From NCBI RefSeq assembly GCF_900095855.1, contig NZ_FMIY01000001.1:1-64000 (forward strand): DNA of 64,000 nucleotides, written 5' to 3'. Under the pieces are notes generated by a model, which saw nothing but the letters and a program-made list of their open reading frames with translations, did not search any database and was not told where the DNA came from. Source of the DNA: Megasphaera coli. Its GTDB lineage: Bacteria > Bacillota > Negativicutes > Veillonellales > Megasphaeraceae. Every line of letters starts with the position of its first letter. Within the stretch, counting starts at the first letter, position 1. This document shows positions 37,644 through 47,727 of the stretch, piece by piece. The translations under genes were made by a program, and so were the position numbers.

Positions 37644-37672
37644 TTGACAAATTTGACACGGTGTCATATTAT
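37644..37672 (+). promoter_or_regulatory. Promoter of the phosphoesterase gene with palindromic operator
   Basis: Perfect TTGACA (37644-37649), 17-base spacer, TATTAT (37667-37672). The spacer contains the perfect palindrome TGACAC-G-GTGTCA (37653-37665), placed where a bound repressor would block polymerase. No candidate regulator is obvious next door. Confidence 0.7.
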
Positions 37673-37715
37673 ACACTTACATTTTTTATTATTTTTATTA
37701 AAAGAAGGTATCATC

Positions 37716-39035
37716 TTGAAGCAGTTAACGCGCAGGGATTTTCTGAAAGCAACAGGCGCCGCCGTCGTCGCAGCCGCTTTCGGTGTATATGAATTCATAC
37801 CGGGGACGAAGTCGGTCGCGAAGCAGGCTGTAAAAGCTACAAAAGCCACGGCTGCTCATTATAAGCTGACAAGTGACGTCGATGCAGCCAATATCCGCCA
37901 GGTCATTACGGCGGACAGCCGCACGTCCCGCACAATTATGTGGCAATCGTCTTACGATGAAGCGGAAGCGGTCGTCGAATATCGTCTGAAAGACGCGGAA
38001 GATACGCTGACCGTAAGCGCAACGGACACACAGTTCAGCGACGGCGGCGGACAGACCTATATCCACAGCGCCGCCATCAGCGGCCTGACCCCCGGCACGG
38101 ACTACGAATACCGGGTCGGCTATGCGGACAAACGGAGCAGCTGGCTGCCTCTGAAAACGGCAGACGGAACCGATTTCAAGGCTCTCATTTTCCCGGACTC
38201 CCAATCGGCCGACTACAGCGTTTGGCGTAATACGGCCATGCCGGCTTGGGAACGCAATCAAGATGCCCGTTTTTTCATCAATATCGGTGACCTCGTCGAC
38301 AACGGGCAGGCCGATTACCAGTGGAATGCCTGGTTCGATGCCTGTGAAGACATGATTCGCCGTATTCCCGTCGTTCCCTTGGACGGCAATCACGAAATGT
38401 ACGACTTGGATTGGCAAATGCACATGCCCCTATCTTATACACATCTCTTTGAATTGCCGAAAAACGGTCTGCCCGATTATCCTAATCAATTCTATTCCTT
38501 CGACTGGGGCGATATTCATTTTACCGTCTTGGACACGCAGTTTACGGAATTAAAAGACTTTGAGCCCAATCTGCTCGAAGATGAAGTGGCCTGGTTTAAA
38601 GAAGATATGGAAAAAACGAAGGCGCCGTGGAAAATCGTCCTCATGCACAAAGACGTGCTCCAATACTCGTTCAACCCGGAAACACGGCCGACGGCCCGTG
38701 AAGAAGGGTTTTCCGATGAAGGAAAAATCTTTATGCCCCTTTTCGACCGGTATGGCGTGGACGTCGTCCTTTCAGGCCACTTGCACACATACCGCAACCG
38801 CGGCCGAATCAGAAATTTTAAACGCGACGAAACGGGTACGCTGTATCTTCTTACCGGCGTTGCCGGGGATGTACGCTACCCGAGCCTGTGGAAGCGGCAT
38901 TCCCTTGATATCTATGTCCCGCCGCAGCCGGAAACGGACAATTACATGACCATGGAAGCCACGGCAAACTCCGTCCGCTTCCGTTGCTTCTTGCCGGACG
39001 GCACGCTCCTCGATACGGCAGAAATAAGAAAGTAA
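37716..39035 (+). CDS. Tat-exported purple-acid-type metallophosphoesterase
   Basis: 439 residues from a TTG start. The Tat signal is at the very N-terminus: LTRRDFLKATGAAVVAAAFG (about 4-23), with the twin arginine and hydrophobic core. A fibronectin-like purple acid phosphatase N-domain (about 60-150, TIMWQSSYDEAEAVVEYRL) precedes the metallophosphoesterase domain with GDLVDNGQ, PLDGNHEMYD, MHKD and SGHLHTY. It should work outside the cytoplasmic membrane on phosphate esters. TTG is chosen because AGAAGGT lies 6-7 bases before it and gives a standard Tat signal. The ATG 120 bases upstream precedes the promoter's -10 and is not usable. Confidence 0.88.
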   Translation: MKQLTRRDFLKATGAAVVAAAFGVYEFIPGTKSVAKQAVKATKATAAHYKLTSDVDAANIRQVITADSRTSRTIMWQSSYDEAEAVVEYRLKDAEDTLTVSATDTQFSDGGGQTYIHSAAISGLTPGTDYEYRVGYADKRSSWLPLKTADGTDFKALIFPDSQSADYSVWRNTAMPAWERNQDARFFINIGDLVDNGQADYQWNAWFDACEDMIRRIPVVPLDGNHEMYDLDWQMHMPLSYTHLFELPKNGLPDYPNQFYSFDWGDIHFTVLDTQFTELKDFEPNLLEDEVAWFKEDMEKTKAPWKIVLMHKDVLQYSFNPETRPTAREEGFSDEGKIFMPLFDRYGVDVVLSGHLHTYRNRGRIRNFKRDETGTLYLLTGVAGDVRYPSLWKRHSLDIYVPPQPETDNYMTMEATANSVRFRCFLPDGTLLDTAEIRK

Positions 39036-39139
39036 CCAATTTCAGGGCCTTTACCTATAGTAATACGCAGGAAGTATGTTATAATATGGCTAGCAAAAGA
39101 TTACCAACTTAGTATAAATAACGGGAGGCATATTATATC

Positions 39140-39340
39140 ATGGCCATTACAAGAGACACCAATATTATTGAAGCGGTTCAGAAATATCCGCAAATCATTG
39201 AAATCTTTCAGGACTACGGCTTGGGCTGTGTAGGCTGCATGGCTTCTCACTTTGAAACCATCGGTGAAGGCGCCGGTGCCCACGGCATTGATGTAGACGC
39301 TTTGATTGCGGATCTGAATGACTGCATTGCGGAAGCATAA
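39140..39340 (+). CDS. DUF1858 small redox-type protein
   Basis: 66 residues. The DUF1858 domain covers nearly the whole protein, with GLGCVGCMASHFETIGEGAGAHG (cysteine pair CVGC at about 30-33, in two parts). The family is often found near hybrid cluster or Fe-S proteins and is called a putative disulfide oxidoreductase, but its role is not settled. GGGAGG lies 12 bases before the ATG. It is expressed alone, with a strong terminator behind it. Confidence 0.88.
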   Translation: MAITRDTNIIEAVQKYPQIIEIFQDYGLGCVGCMASHFETIGEGAGAHGIDVDALIADLNDCIAEA

Positions 39341-39356
39341 GTAAAAATAATACATC

Positions 39357-39387
39357 TAAAAGACGAACGGCGGTTCGTCTTTTTTTG
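39357..39387 (+). terminator. Terminator of the DUF1858 gene
   Basis: AAAGACGAAC and GTTCGTCTTT form a 10-bp stem with a 4-base loop, then more T. Confidence 0.9.
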
Positions 39388-39484
39388 TTGCGCCCGCTCA
39401 AACTTTTATTTGACAAGCCGCCTGTTCAGGTTTAGTATTTCAGTAAAATTATTTGACTATTTATTACTATTAAAAGGACCGACT

Positions 39485-39949
39485 ATGACCGTTACCGCAA
39501 AGACAAAGGATTTAAATCGCATGTATACGAGACTTAGAGATACGCAATTTTCATTATATGAAAACTATGCCCGAAAACGCGGCCTCCAATCAAAGTCCCT
39601 CTTAATTCTGCTTTGGCTGTATCACACACCCGGCGGGATTTCACAGCATTCCATTGCGATGCGCACGTATTCAACCAAGCAGGTCGTCAACGCGACCGTA
39701 AAATCATTTGCCCGAAAAGGCTACATTGCCGTTACGGCTTCAGCCGAAGACAAGCGAAAAAAACTGCTTACCTTAACGGACACGGGCCGGGACTTTGCGG
39801 CTTCCGTCATCGAGCCCATGGATAAAGCCGAAGAAAAAGCCCTGGCCCGCTTGACGGCCGAACAGCAGGAAACTCTCGTGCAAACAACGGCGCTCTTCGC
39901 GGAAAAATTGACGGAAGAGCTGATGCTTTTAGCCAACCGAAAGGACTGA
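39485..39949 (+). CDS. MarR-family regulator
   Basis: 154 residues. A winged helix is seen at about 35-100 (GISQHSIAMRTYSTKQVVNATVKSF, wing with EDKRKKLLTLTDTGRDF), typical of MarR. The ATG follows AAAAGGA. The NmrA-like gene starts 5 bases after its stop, so it heads a four-gene operon with an OpuC-type transporter. MarR-like GbsR/OpcR proteins repress choline and glycine betaine uptake in Bacillus, so local repression sensing an osmolyte is a fair inference. Confidence 0.88.
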   Translation: MTVTAKTKDLNRMYTRLRDTQFSLYENYARKRGLQSKSLLILLWLYHTPGGISQHSIAMRTYSTKQVVNATVKSFARKGYIAVTASAEDKRKKLLTLTDTGRDFAASVIEPMDKAEEKALARLTAEQQETLVQTTALFAEKLTEELMLLANRKD

Positions 39950-39954
39950 TAGCG

Positions 39955-40827
39955 ATGAAACTCACTATTACGGCCGCGACAGGCCGGCTGGGCACACACG
40001 TCGTAAGCGAAGCGCTGCGGCATTTTCAAACGGACGAAATCCGTTTAGCCGTACGAAACCCGCAAAAAGCCGCAGCATACGCGGAGCAGGGACTTGAAGT
40101 CGTCAAGGCGGACTACTTACAGCCGGAAACGCTTGTGCCTGCCTTCCATAATACGGAAATACTCATTTACATCCCCAGCATTACGCATCCCAGTATTGTC
40201 CGCGTGCCGGAAACGGAAAATGTCATCACCGCGGCGGAACGGGCAAAGGTAAAACACGTCATCTTTGTCGGTTTCTTCGCCGATCAGGATACGAATCCTT
40301 TCCATATGGCCCCCTTTTTCGGATACACGAACCGCCGCTTCGCCTGCAGCAGTCTTTCGTATACGATTATAAAAAACGCCATGTATACGGATCCCCTCAT
40401 ACCGTACTTGCCCGAATTGCAGACTATGGGAAAACTGATTTATCCCGTACCGCACGGCACGATATCCTTTATTTCCCGCGCCGAAAGCGCTGCGGCCATT
40501 ATTAAAGCGGCAAGGGACAGTCATTACTTGGAAAAGACATACACACTCACGCAGGAACGAAACTATACGATGCCTGAACTGGCGGATATTCTCACTGCCG
40601 TAGGCGGCAAAAAAATCGCTTTCTCGCCTGTAAGTACGGCCGCCTTTGCGCAAAAGTACGATACGCCGAAAGGCTTCGGCATTGTCCTGGCGTCCCTCTA
40701 CGAAGCTGCCGAAAGAGGACTTTTAAATACGGTTACGGACGATTTTCGCCTGATTACGGGGCGGCCGGCCAAAGACCTTCGTACCGTTCTGACGGAAGAT
40801 TACGCGCGTATACGGGAGAGCGGCTGA
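39955..40827 (+). CDS. NmrA-like NAD(P)-binding protein
   Basis: 290 residues. A Rossmann start ITAATGRLGTHVVSEAL (about 4-20), LAVRNPQKAAAYAEQGLEVVKADY and PETENVITAAERAKVKHVIFVGF show an atypical short-chain dehydrogenase of the NmrA/QorB type. QorB reduces quinones; NmrA itself is a redox-sensing regulator. Catalytic residues of classical SDRs are not present. Its stop overlaps the ATG of the ABC ATPase (TGATG), so it is translationally coupled to the transporter, which is unusual for osmolyte operons. Confidence 0.85.
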   Translation: MKLTITAATGRLGTHVVSEALRHFQTDEIRLAVRNPQKAAAYAEQGLEVVKADYLQPETLVPAFHNTEILIYIPSITHPSIVRVPETENVITAAERAKVKHVIFVGFFADQDTNPFHMAPFFGYTNRRFACSSLSYTIIKNAMYTDPLIPYLPELQTMGKLIYPVPHGTISFISRAESAAAIIKAARDSHYLEKTYTLTQERNYTMPELADILTAVGGKKIAFSPVSTAAFAQKYDTPKGFGIVLASLYEAAERGLLNTVTDDFRLITGRPAKDLRTVLTEDYARIRESG

Positions 40828-41561
40828 TGTTTACGCTGGATAAGGTTTATAAATCGTACGGTTCCTCTACGGCTCTGCAGGAAACAACCTTGAAAATTGA
40901 TGACGGCGAGTTTTTTGTCCTCGTCGGCGCAAGCGGCGGCGGCAAGACAACATTTCTCAAACTGTTGAACCGTCTGCTCGAGCCCACAGGCGGCACCATT
41001 TTGCGAGACAACAGGGATATTCGTTCCATCCCGCTGCGCGATCTGCGCCTTGATACGGGATACGTGCTGCAGCAAATCGCGCTCTTTCCCAACCTGACGG
41101 TTGCCGAAAACATTGCCCTTGTCCCGACGATGAAAGGCCTTGCGAAAAAAGAGATTGCCCGCTTGACGGAAAAATGGCTTCACATTCTCGGACTGGATCC
41201 CTCCATATATGCCCGTCGTTACCCGCGCGAATTATCGGGCGGTCAACAGCAACGCGTCGGCATTATTCGTTCCCTTATCGGCCAACCGCGTATTCTTCTC
41301 ATGGACGAACCCTTCAGTGCCTTGGATCCCATTTCCCGCAGCCAATTGCGGGAAATGGTAAAACGGCTGCACCGGGAATTTCATTTGTCCGTCGTATTCG
41401 TCACCCACGATATCGGCGAGGCGTGCTATTTGGGCACCCGACTTTGTATCATGGAAAACGGCACCGTTATTCAAATCGGCACGGCCGAAGAAATTAAAGC
41501 GAATCCGGGGAACGACTTTGTTAAGAACCTTTTCGCCTTAGGAGACAAGTTCCATGACTAG
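40827..41561 (+). CDS. OpuC-type osmolyte ABC transporter ATPase
   Basis: 244 residues. Walker A is GASGGGKTT (about 34-42), the Q-loop is [13 protein letters not shown], the signature LSGGQQQR, Walker [13 protein letters not shown], and the switch histidine lies in VTHDI. It matches the ATPases of glycine betaine/carnitine/choline importers, but lacks the C-terminal CBS domains of OpuCA and ProV. That CBS-less form occurs in many lineages. It overlaps the next gene by 8 bases. Confidence 0.9.
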   Translation: MFTLDKVYKSYGSSTALQETTLKIDDGEFFVLVGASGGGKTTFLKLLNRLLEPTGGTILRDNRDIRSIPLRDLRLDTGYVLQQIALFPNLTVAENIALVPTMKGLAKKEIARLTEKWLHILGLDPSIYARRYPRELSGGQQQRVGIIRSLIGQPRILLMDEPFSALDPISRSQLREMVKRLHREFHLSVVFVTHDIGEACYLGTRLCIMENGTVIQIGTAEEIKANPGNDFVKNLFALGDKFHD

Positions 41562-43062
41562 CTTATTCACCACCCTGGCCGAACGGCAATATGACTTGTA
41601 TGTCGCCTTGCTGCAGCATCTGCAGCTCTCACTGAGTGCACTTTTTCTGGCCGTTCTCATCGCCTTGCCGGTCGGTATTGTCCTGGCGTGCCGTAGTACA
41701 GCGGCGGCGGAATTTATCTTGCAGCTTACCGGTATCATGCAGACCGTCCCGTCCCTGGCTATTCTGGGCCTTATGATTCCCCTTCTCGGCATCGGTGTCC
41801 TGCCCGCCTTGACGGCACTCGTCATTTATGCCCTCTTCCCGATTCTGCAAAGTACGGTTACGGGCCTGCATGAAATAGACCCGTCCTTGCAGGAAGCGGG
41901 CGAAGCCTTGGGCATGACGAAATGGGAAAAGCTGAAAAATTACGAGTTGCCCTTAGCCCTGCCCATGATTACTGCGGGGATTCGTACGGCTGCCGTCATG
42001 ATCATCGGCACGGCTACCCTGGCCGCCCTCATCGGCGCCGGCGGCTTGGGTTCCTTTATTCTCCTCGGGATCGACCGCAACGACAGCGCCTTAATTCTCA
42101 TAGGCGCCGTCGTTTCCGCCTTGTTGGCGGTTATTTTCAACAGTATTTTGCATTTCCTCGAACATCGTTCGCTGCGGTACCTGGCCTATTTCTTTGCCGT
42201 CGCCCTCTTAGGCTTGGCCCTTTCCTTCGTTCCCCTGACGGCCAAAAGCAATACCCTTGTCATTGCCGGAAAGCTCGGACCGGAGCCGGAAATTCTGATT
42301 AATATGTATAAGGAACTCATTGAGCATGACACCTCGTTCCCGGTCGAAGTAAAGCCGAATTTCGGCAAGACCTCTTTCCTCTACGAAGCCCTGAAAAACG
42401 GCGATATCGACATATATCCCGAATTTACGGGAACCGTTACGGCTTCTTTATTAAAAGACGGGCCGGCCCCTTCCAACGATGCACGCACGGTCTATGAACA
42501 GGCGCGGGACGGTATAAAGGCCCAAGATAATCTCATTTTCCTGGAACCGATGTCCTATGAAAACACGTATGCCGTCGCCGTGCCCCGCGTTTATGCGGAG
42601 GCAAACGATTTAAAGACCATTTCCGATTTACACAAGGTGGAGAGCGGCGCCGTCGCCGGCTTCACCTTGGAATTTGCAGACCGTGAAGACGGTAACCGCG
42701 GCCTCCAATCATTGTACGGTTTGACGCTGAATGTGAAAACGATGGAACCTTCCCTCCGCTATCAGGCTATTGCAAGCGGTGCCGTTACTATAACAGATGC
42801 GTATTCGACGGACAGCGAACTCGTAGAGTACGATCTGGTCACCCTGCAGGATGACAAACACCTCTTCCCACCCTATCAGGGCGCACCCCTCTTACGGGAA
42901 GAAACGCTGAAAGTACATCCGGAACTGAAAACGTCCCTGGAAAAACTGGCCGGCCGCATTACGGAAGAAGAAATGCGTACTATGAATTACGATGTCCGTG
43001 TCAACGGCCGCAGTGCTCATGATGTGGCCGTCGAGTACTTGCAATCCCGCGGACTGATTTAA
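41554..43062 (+). CDS. Fused permease and osmolyte-binding protein (OpuCB-OpuCC type)
   Basis: 502 residues. The permease part (about 1-215) has six helices and the ABC EAA-type loop [22 protein letters not shown]. Residues about 225-502 form an OpuAC/ProX-type binding domain: [47 protein letters not shown]. The last helix of the permease half anchors the binding domain outside. Such fusions carry compatible solutes such as glycine betaine, carnitine or choline. Together with the ATPase it forms a complete two-gene importer. Confidence 0.92.
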   Translation: MTSLFTTLAERQYDLYVALLQHLQLSLSALFLAVLIALPVGIVLACRSTAAAEFILQLTGIMQTVPSLAILGLMIPLLGIGVLPALTALVIYALFPILQSTVTGLHEIDPSLQEAGEALGMTKWEKLKNYELPLALPMITAGIRTAAVMIIGTATLAALIGAGGLGSFILLGIDRNDSALILIGAVVSALLAVIFNSILHFLEHRSLRYLAYFFAVALLGLALSFVPLTAKSNTLVIAGKLGPEPEILINMYKELIEHDTSFPVEVKPNFGKTSFLYEALKNGDIDIYPEFTGTVTASLLKDGPAPSNDARTVYEQARDGIKAQDNLIFLEPMSYENTYAVAVPRVYAEANDLKTISDLHKVESGAVAGFTLEFADREDGNRGLQSLYGLTLNVKTMEPSLRYQAIASGAVTITDAYSTDSELVEYDLVTLQDDKHLFPPYQGAPLLREETLKVHPELKTSLEKLAGRITEEEMRTMNYDVRVNGRSAHDVAVEYLQSRGLI

Positions 43063-43082
43063 TTCGACCCGGATAAAACAAG

Positions 43083-43117
43083 AGAGGCGTACTGTCGAGA
43101 TAACGAGCACGCCTCTA
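43083..43117. terminator. Hairpin between convergent osmolyte and ileS genes
   Basis: AGAGGCGT and ACGCCTCT form a perfect 8-bp stem around an 18-base loop, without a T tract. Confidence 0.55.
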
Positions 43118-43131
43118 TATCTTTCTCAAGT

Positions 43132-45933
43132 TTATTTATTTTCCAATACATTCACGCAGCGGCGGCAAAGGGGTGGATGCTCACGGTCTTTGCCGACTGT
43201 CACGTCATGAGTCCAGCAGCGTTCGCATTTATCATACTGCGACGGTTCCACGACAACCCGCATGTCCGGATGGTCTTCGCCGGCAACGGCATTACCCGGC
43301 GCGCTGCCGTTTACAAGCCGCACTTCACTGACAATGAGAAGTGTTGCCAAGCGGTCTTCCATCTCTTTCAGGAAATCGTACGTCGTACCGTCCGTATAAA
43401 TCGTAACGGCCGCGTCGAGGGAATGACCGATTTTGCGTTCCCGGCGGGCGCCTTCGAGGATTCTCGTCAAATCGCCTCTATACGAGAGAAATTCGGTCCA
43501 GCGGGCAGCCCGCGTTTCATCCAAATATTCCTTGTGAAACTTCGGCCACTCCGTCAGGAGGACGCTTTCTTCCTTGCCCGAAACGTTCGGCATGAACTGC
43601 CAAACTTCTTCCGCCGTAAAGGAAAGAACGGGAGAAACGATTTTGACCAGCGTATCTAAAATAATGTGCATGGCCGTCTGCGCACTGCGGCGGGACGGTG
43701 CGTCTTCTTTTTCCGTATACATGCAGTCCTTCATGACGTCGAGGTAAATAGAACTGAGGTCGACGGTGCAGAAGTTGTGAATTGCATGGTACATGACATG
43801 GAACTGGTAGTCTTCATATGCGGCCGTAACCGTTTCGAGGACCTGTTCCAGCCGCAGGAGAGCCCACTTGTCGATTTCCGTCATATTTTCATAAGCGACC
43901 GCATCCCGTTCGGGGTCGAAATCGCTGATGTTCCCCAAGAGGAAACGGAAGGTGTTGCGAATCTTGCGATATACGTCGCCGAGCTGCTTCAAAATCTTCG
44001 GCGACAACCGTACATCACCCTGATAATCGGCGGACGACACCCAAAGGCGCATGACGTCGGCACCGTACTGGTCAATGACTTCCTGCGGCGCCACCGTGTT
44101 GCCTACGGACTTACTCATCTTACGGCCTTCTCCGTCAACCGTAAAGCCGTGTGTCAGGACGGACTTGTACGGCGCATATCCGTTAATGGCGACGGACGTG
44201 AGCAGAGATGAATTGAACCAGCCGCGATGCTGATCGGAACCTTCAAGATACATTTCGCAAGGATAGTCCAGTTCCGGATCGTGCTTCAACACGCCCTGGT
44301 GCGTACAACCGCTGTCGAACCAGACGTCCATAATATCCGTTTCCTTGCGGAAGTCTTCACAGCCGCATTCCGGACATTTATAGCCGGGCGGCAGTAATTC
44401 TTTTTCGTCGTGAGCCCACCACGCATCGGATCCTTCAACCGCAAAGACTTCCTGCAAGTGCGAAATAGTATCGTCATTAATGGTCGGCTTGCCGCATCCT
44501 CGGCAATAGAAGATGGGAATGGGCACGCCCCATACACGTTGACGGGAAATACACCAGTCACCGCGATCGCGAATCATATTATAAATGCGGTCATGACCCC
44601 AGGACGGAATCCAACGTACCCGGTCGATGGCTTCCAGGGCTTTTTTGCGGTATCCGTCGACGGAGGAAAACCATTGTTCCGTCGCACGGTAAATAATGGG
44701 ATTCTTACAACGCCAGCAATGGGCATATTGATGGCGCAAGGAACCTTTGGCAAAAAGAGCGCCGCAAGCTGCGAGTTCTTTAATCATTTCCACGTTCATA
44801 TCCAAGGCGAATTTGCCTTCATAGCCGGGCACAACACTCGTGTACTTGCCGTCCGGACCAACCGTACCGAGCGGTCCGAGGCCCCAGGCGGCGTACTTCT
44901 TGCAGACTTCAAAGTCTTCCGCGCCGTGATCCGGAGCCGTATGTACGAGACCCGTACCGGCTTCGAGCGTAACATGTTCGCCGAGAATAACGGGAACGCG
45001 CCGTTTCTCATAGAAGGGATGACGGAACACGAGGCCTTCAATTTGTTTCCCTGTCATGACGTCGGGAAGAACGGCGTACTCCGTAATCTTAGCCGCTTCC
45101 ATCGTACCTGCGACCAGTTCTTTTGCCATCAGGAAAGCAGCATCGCCTATAACAACCCAAGCGTACTCGATTTCTTCGTTGGCACAGATAGCCACATTGG
45201 CCGGAATAGTCCACGGCGTCGTCGTCCAAATCAGTGCATACGCATGATCGAGGTCAAAGCCGGCCGGCGCATGTTTTCCCAAGTCGACCGCTTTGAATCG
45301 CACGTAAATGGAGTTGGATTTGACCTCTTTATATTCGATTTCCGCTTCGGCTAGAGCCGTTTCACAGTGAGGGCACCAGTATACGGATTTCAAGCCTTTA
45401 TAGATGTGGCCGTTCTTGGCCATTTGGCCGAAAACACCGATCTGTGCCACCTCTACATGTTTCGCCAAGGTGAGGTACGGATTGTCCCAGTCACCGAGAA
45501 CGCCGAAGCGAATAAAATCGGCCTTTTGTTCGGCCACCCGTTCAAGAGCGTAATCATGACACCGCTTGCGTAAGTCGAGGGGCGCCATTTCATGACGATT
45601 GAGACCCGTTTCCTTAATGACGGCGTGCTCGATAGGCAGTCCGTGCGTATCCCAGCCGGGCACGTACTTCGTATAATAACCGTTCTGCGTCTTATACTTT
45701 AAAATAATATCTTTCAGCACTTTATTCAAAGCATGTCCGATATGCAGTTTGCCGTTCGCATAAGGAGGGCCGTCATGGAGAATAAATTTCTGCGCGCCTT
45801 CCCGTTTTTGTAAGCGTTTCCGATAAATGTCGTGCTCCTGCCAGAATTTCAAAAATTCCGGTTCCCGCTTCGGTAAATTGCCGCGCATGGGAAATTCCGT
45901 TTCCGGCAAATGTAAGGTCTTGCTGTAGTCCAT
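43132..45933 (-). CDS. ileS: Isoleucyl-tRNA synthetase
   Basis: 933 residues. The HIGH region is GPPYANGKLHIGHALNKVLKD (about 56-76, read as PPYANGKLHIGH), the KMSKS loop is GRKMSKSVGN, editing (CP1) features TTTPWTIPAN, and a C-terminal zinc site pairs CERCW with CRRC. This is the bacterial type usual in Firmicutes. The ATG at 45933 follows GGAGGAGG; the longer frame runs through the T-box terminator. Upstream lies a complete T-box with an isoleucine specifier, so uncharged tRNA-Ile should turn it on. Confidence 0.98.
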   Translation of the reverse strand: MDYSKTLHLPETEFPMRGNLPKREPEFLKFWQEHDIYRKRLQKREGAQKFILHDGPPYANGKLHIGHALNKVLKDIILKYKTQNGYYTKYVPGWDTHGLPIEHAVIKETGLNRHEMAPLDLRKRCHDYALERVAEQKADFIRFGVLGDWDNPYLTLAKHVEVAQIGVFGQMAKNGHIYKGLKSVYWCPHCETALAEAEIEYKEVKSNSIYVRFKAVDLGKHAPAGFDLDHAYALIWTTTPWTIPANVAICANEEIEYAWVVIGDAAFLMAKELVAGTMEAAKITEYAVLPDVMTGKQIEGLVFRHPFYEKRRVPVILGEHVTLEAGTGLVHTAPDHGAEDFEVCKKYAAWGLGPLGTVGPDGKYTSVVPGYEGKFALDMNVEMIKELAACGALFAKGSLRHQYAHCWRCKNPIIYRATEQWFSSVDGYRKKALEAIDRVRWIPSWGHDRIYNMIRDRGDWCISRQRVWGVPIPIFYCRGCGKPTINDDTISHLQEVFAVEGSDAWWAHDEKELLPPGYKCPECGCEDFRKETDIMDVWFDSGCTHQGVLKHDPELDYPCEMYLEGSDQHRGWFNSSLLTSVAINGYAPYKSVLTHGFTVDGEGRKMSKSVGNTVAPQEVIDQYGADVMRLWVSSADYQGDVRLSPKILKQLGDVYRKIRNTFRFLLGNISDFDPERDAVAYENMTEIDKWALLRLEQVLETVTAAYEDYQFHVMYHAIHNFCTVDLSSIYLDVMKDCMYTEKEDAPSRRSAQTAMHIILDTLVKIVSPVLSFTAEEVWQFMPNVSGKEESVLLTEWPKFHKEYLDETRAARWTEFLSYRGDLTRILEGARRERKIGHSLDAAVTIYTDGTTYDFLKEMEDRLATLLIVSEVRLVNGSAPGNAVAGEDHPDMRVVVEPSQYDKCERCWTHDVTVGKDREHPPLCRRCVNVLENK

Positions 45934-45954
45934 TGTCTTTCCTCCTCCAAAAAA

Positions 45955-46192
45955 AAATAACATCTTCATCCCCAAAGGGACGAAGATGTAATCACCGCGG
46001 TACCACCCTATTGGCTGCAAACGCAGCCGCTCAATGTTGTTAACGGGGACTTCCCGGCAACCGGCTCACGGCTGCGGCTCCAAAGTGATCCGTCAAAACC
46101 CGCTTCCGTCGATCTCCCACCGTCACCGACTCGCTGGCGAAGCTGTCGCCTTAACCGTCTTTTTCATCGCTTTTACATATACTTCTATATAT
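45955..46192 (-). ncRNA. T-box leader of ileS
   Basis: On the minus strand the leader contains the AG-box-like GCGAGTCGG, GGTGGGAG, then GGATCACTTTGGAGC with isoleucine specifier ATC (46089-46087). The T-box AGGGTGGTACCGCG lies at 46009-45996. The terminator is ACATCTTC...GAAGATGT (45989-45960) followed by a run of T. All elements are in canonical order. Uncharged tRNA-Ile should stabilise the antiterminator. Confidence 0.95.
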
Positions 46193-46198
46193 AGCCGT

Positions 46199-46227
46199 AT
46201 TGTAGCGGCATTTACAGCCTTTGTCAA
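46199..46227 (-). promoter_or_regulatory. Promoter of the ileS T-box transcript
   Basis: Perfect TTGACA (46227-46222), 17-base spacer, TACAAT (46204-46199). Expected start near 46192. Confidence 0.85.
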
Positions 46228-46269
46228 GATGGTGCTTCTATACGGGTGCCGCCTCTATGCCGTGCATTG

Positions 46270-47685
46270 TTATTTCCAGTAATCCAGATTTGCGTCATCG
46301 AGACCGATATTTTTAGCCAGAAAGACAGGATTTTGACCGGCCATTTTCTGCTTTTCATAATCCTTCATCGCCTTTACGGCTACGCCGCCCAAAATGGCAC
46401 AGGACGGTATATTAATAAGACACATGAAGGCCATGAAAATGTCGGCCACATCCCAAGCTGCCGCCATGGACATACCGGCACCGACAAAAATAATGATCGC
46501 AGCTATAATACGGTAGCAGACCATGAAAGTCGTACTCGGCACTTTCTTATGAAGAAAGTTCAGGCAGTTATCGACATAGAAGAGGTTGCCGATAAGTGTG
46601 GAGAATGCAAAGAGAACCATGCATACCGTAATAAGGACAGGGCCGTAGCCGCCGAACTCGGCAATCATGGCCTGCTGCACGTAGACCGCACCGGCGGCCC
46701 CTTTCGTGATGGGCACGCCCGAGCACAGGCACATCATAGCCGTTGCCGAGCAAATGAGCAGTGTGTCGAGGAATACCGAGAGCATCTGTACGAGGCCCTG
46801 CTTGACAGGGTGACTTACATCGGCCGTAGCCGCCGCATTCGGGGCGGAACCGATGCCGGCTTCATTCGAATAAAGGCCGCGTTTTACGCCGTACATAAGG
46901 CAAGAGCCGGCAATACCGCCGAAGATGGACCGAAAATCGAAGGCATCGGTAAAAATCATCATAAAAACGTCCGGCAAAATTGTAATATGCGTTACAATGA
47001 CAAAAATCGCCGCCAGTACATAAATGCCGCCCATGAGCGGCACAATCCAAGCGGTCACGCGGACAATACGTCTGCCGCCGCCGAGGATGCAATAGCCCAC
47101 AAGAACAGCCAGGACTGCACCGATAATCCAGGACGTCCTGCCGGGTTGATAAAAATCGTATACCGCAAAGGTCGACTGCAAATTAAATGATGCCAAGAGA
47201 TTAAAGCCGACTGCATACGTTAAAATCAGAAAGAATGCAAAGGCCGCGCCGAGAAAACGACTGTGCAGAGCCGTTTCGATATAGTAAGCCGGGCCGCCGT
47301 AGCTGCCGCCGTGCTCGTCACGGCGCTTGTAAATCTGTGCGAGCGTACTTTCAATGAAAGCACTGGCGCCGCCGATAAGAGCCATGAGCCACATCCAGAA
47401 GACACTGCCCGGACCGCCGAGACAAATAGCCGTAGAAATACCGATAATATTTCCCGTACCTACGCGGGACGCCGTCGATACCATGAGCGCCTGAAAGGAC
47501 GAAATAGATTTTTCTTCCCGAGGCTTTTCCATGACAACGCGAATACTCTCTCCGAACATACGTAATTGCACAAGCTTCGTGCTCCAGGAAAAATAAAAGC
47601 CCGCAATTACCAAGATAACAACGAGAACGGGATAATAGAGGACACTGTCCAGGTAATCCAGCTCGTTTAAAATCAATGCGGTCAT
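46270..47685 (-). CDS. Sodium:alanine symporter, second copy (AGCS family)
   Basis: 471 residues with the AGCS pattern: STASRVGTGNIIGISTAICLGGPGSVFWMWL (about 70-100, in two motifs), AFIESTLAQIYK, GGSYGGPAYYIETAL, and GVKRGLYSNEAGIGSAPNAAA. It differs clearly from the copy at 18.4 kb (VGTGNI here preceded by SR rather than AT). No riboswitch precedes it; it has a plain strong promoter. Substrate probably alanine or glycine; the two copies may be specialised for different conditions. Monocistronic. Confidence 0.92.
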   Translation of the reverse strand: MTALILNELDYLDSVLYYPVLVVILVIAGFYFSWSTKLVQLRMFGESIRVVMEKPREEKSISSFQALMVSTASRVGTGNIIGISTAICLGGPGSVFWMWLMALIGGASAFIESTLAQIYKRRDEHGGSYGGPAYYIETALHSRFLGAAFAFFLILTYAVGFNLLASFNLQSTFAVYDFYQPGRTSWIIGAVLAVLVGYCILGGGRRIVRVTAWIVPLMGGIYVLAAIFVIVTHITILPDVFMMIFTDAFDFRSIFGGIAGSCLMYGVKRGLYSNEAGIGSAPNAAATADVSHPVKQGLVQMLSVFLDTLLICSATAMMCLCSGVPITKGAAGAVYVQQAMIAEFGGYGPVLITVCMVLFAFSTLIGNLFYVDNCLNFLHKKVPSTTFMVCYRIIAAIIIFVGAGMSMAAAWDVADIFMAFMCLINIPSCAILGGVAVKAMKDYEKQKMAGQNPVFLAKNIGLDDANLDYWK

Positions 47686-47727
47686 ACGAACACTCCTTTT
47701 TATTAAAATTCGTTTTCACATACAGAA

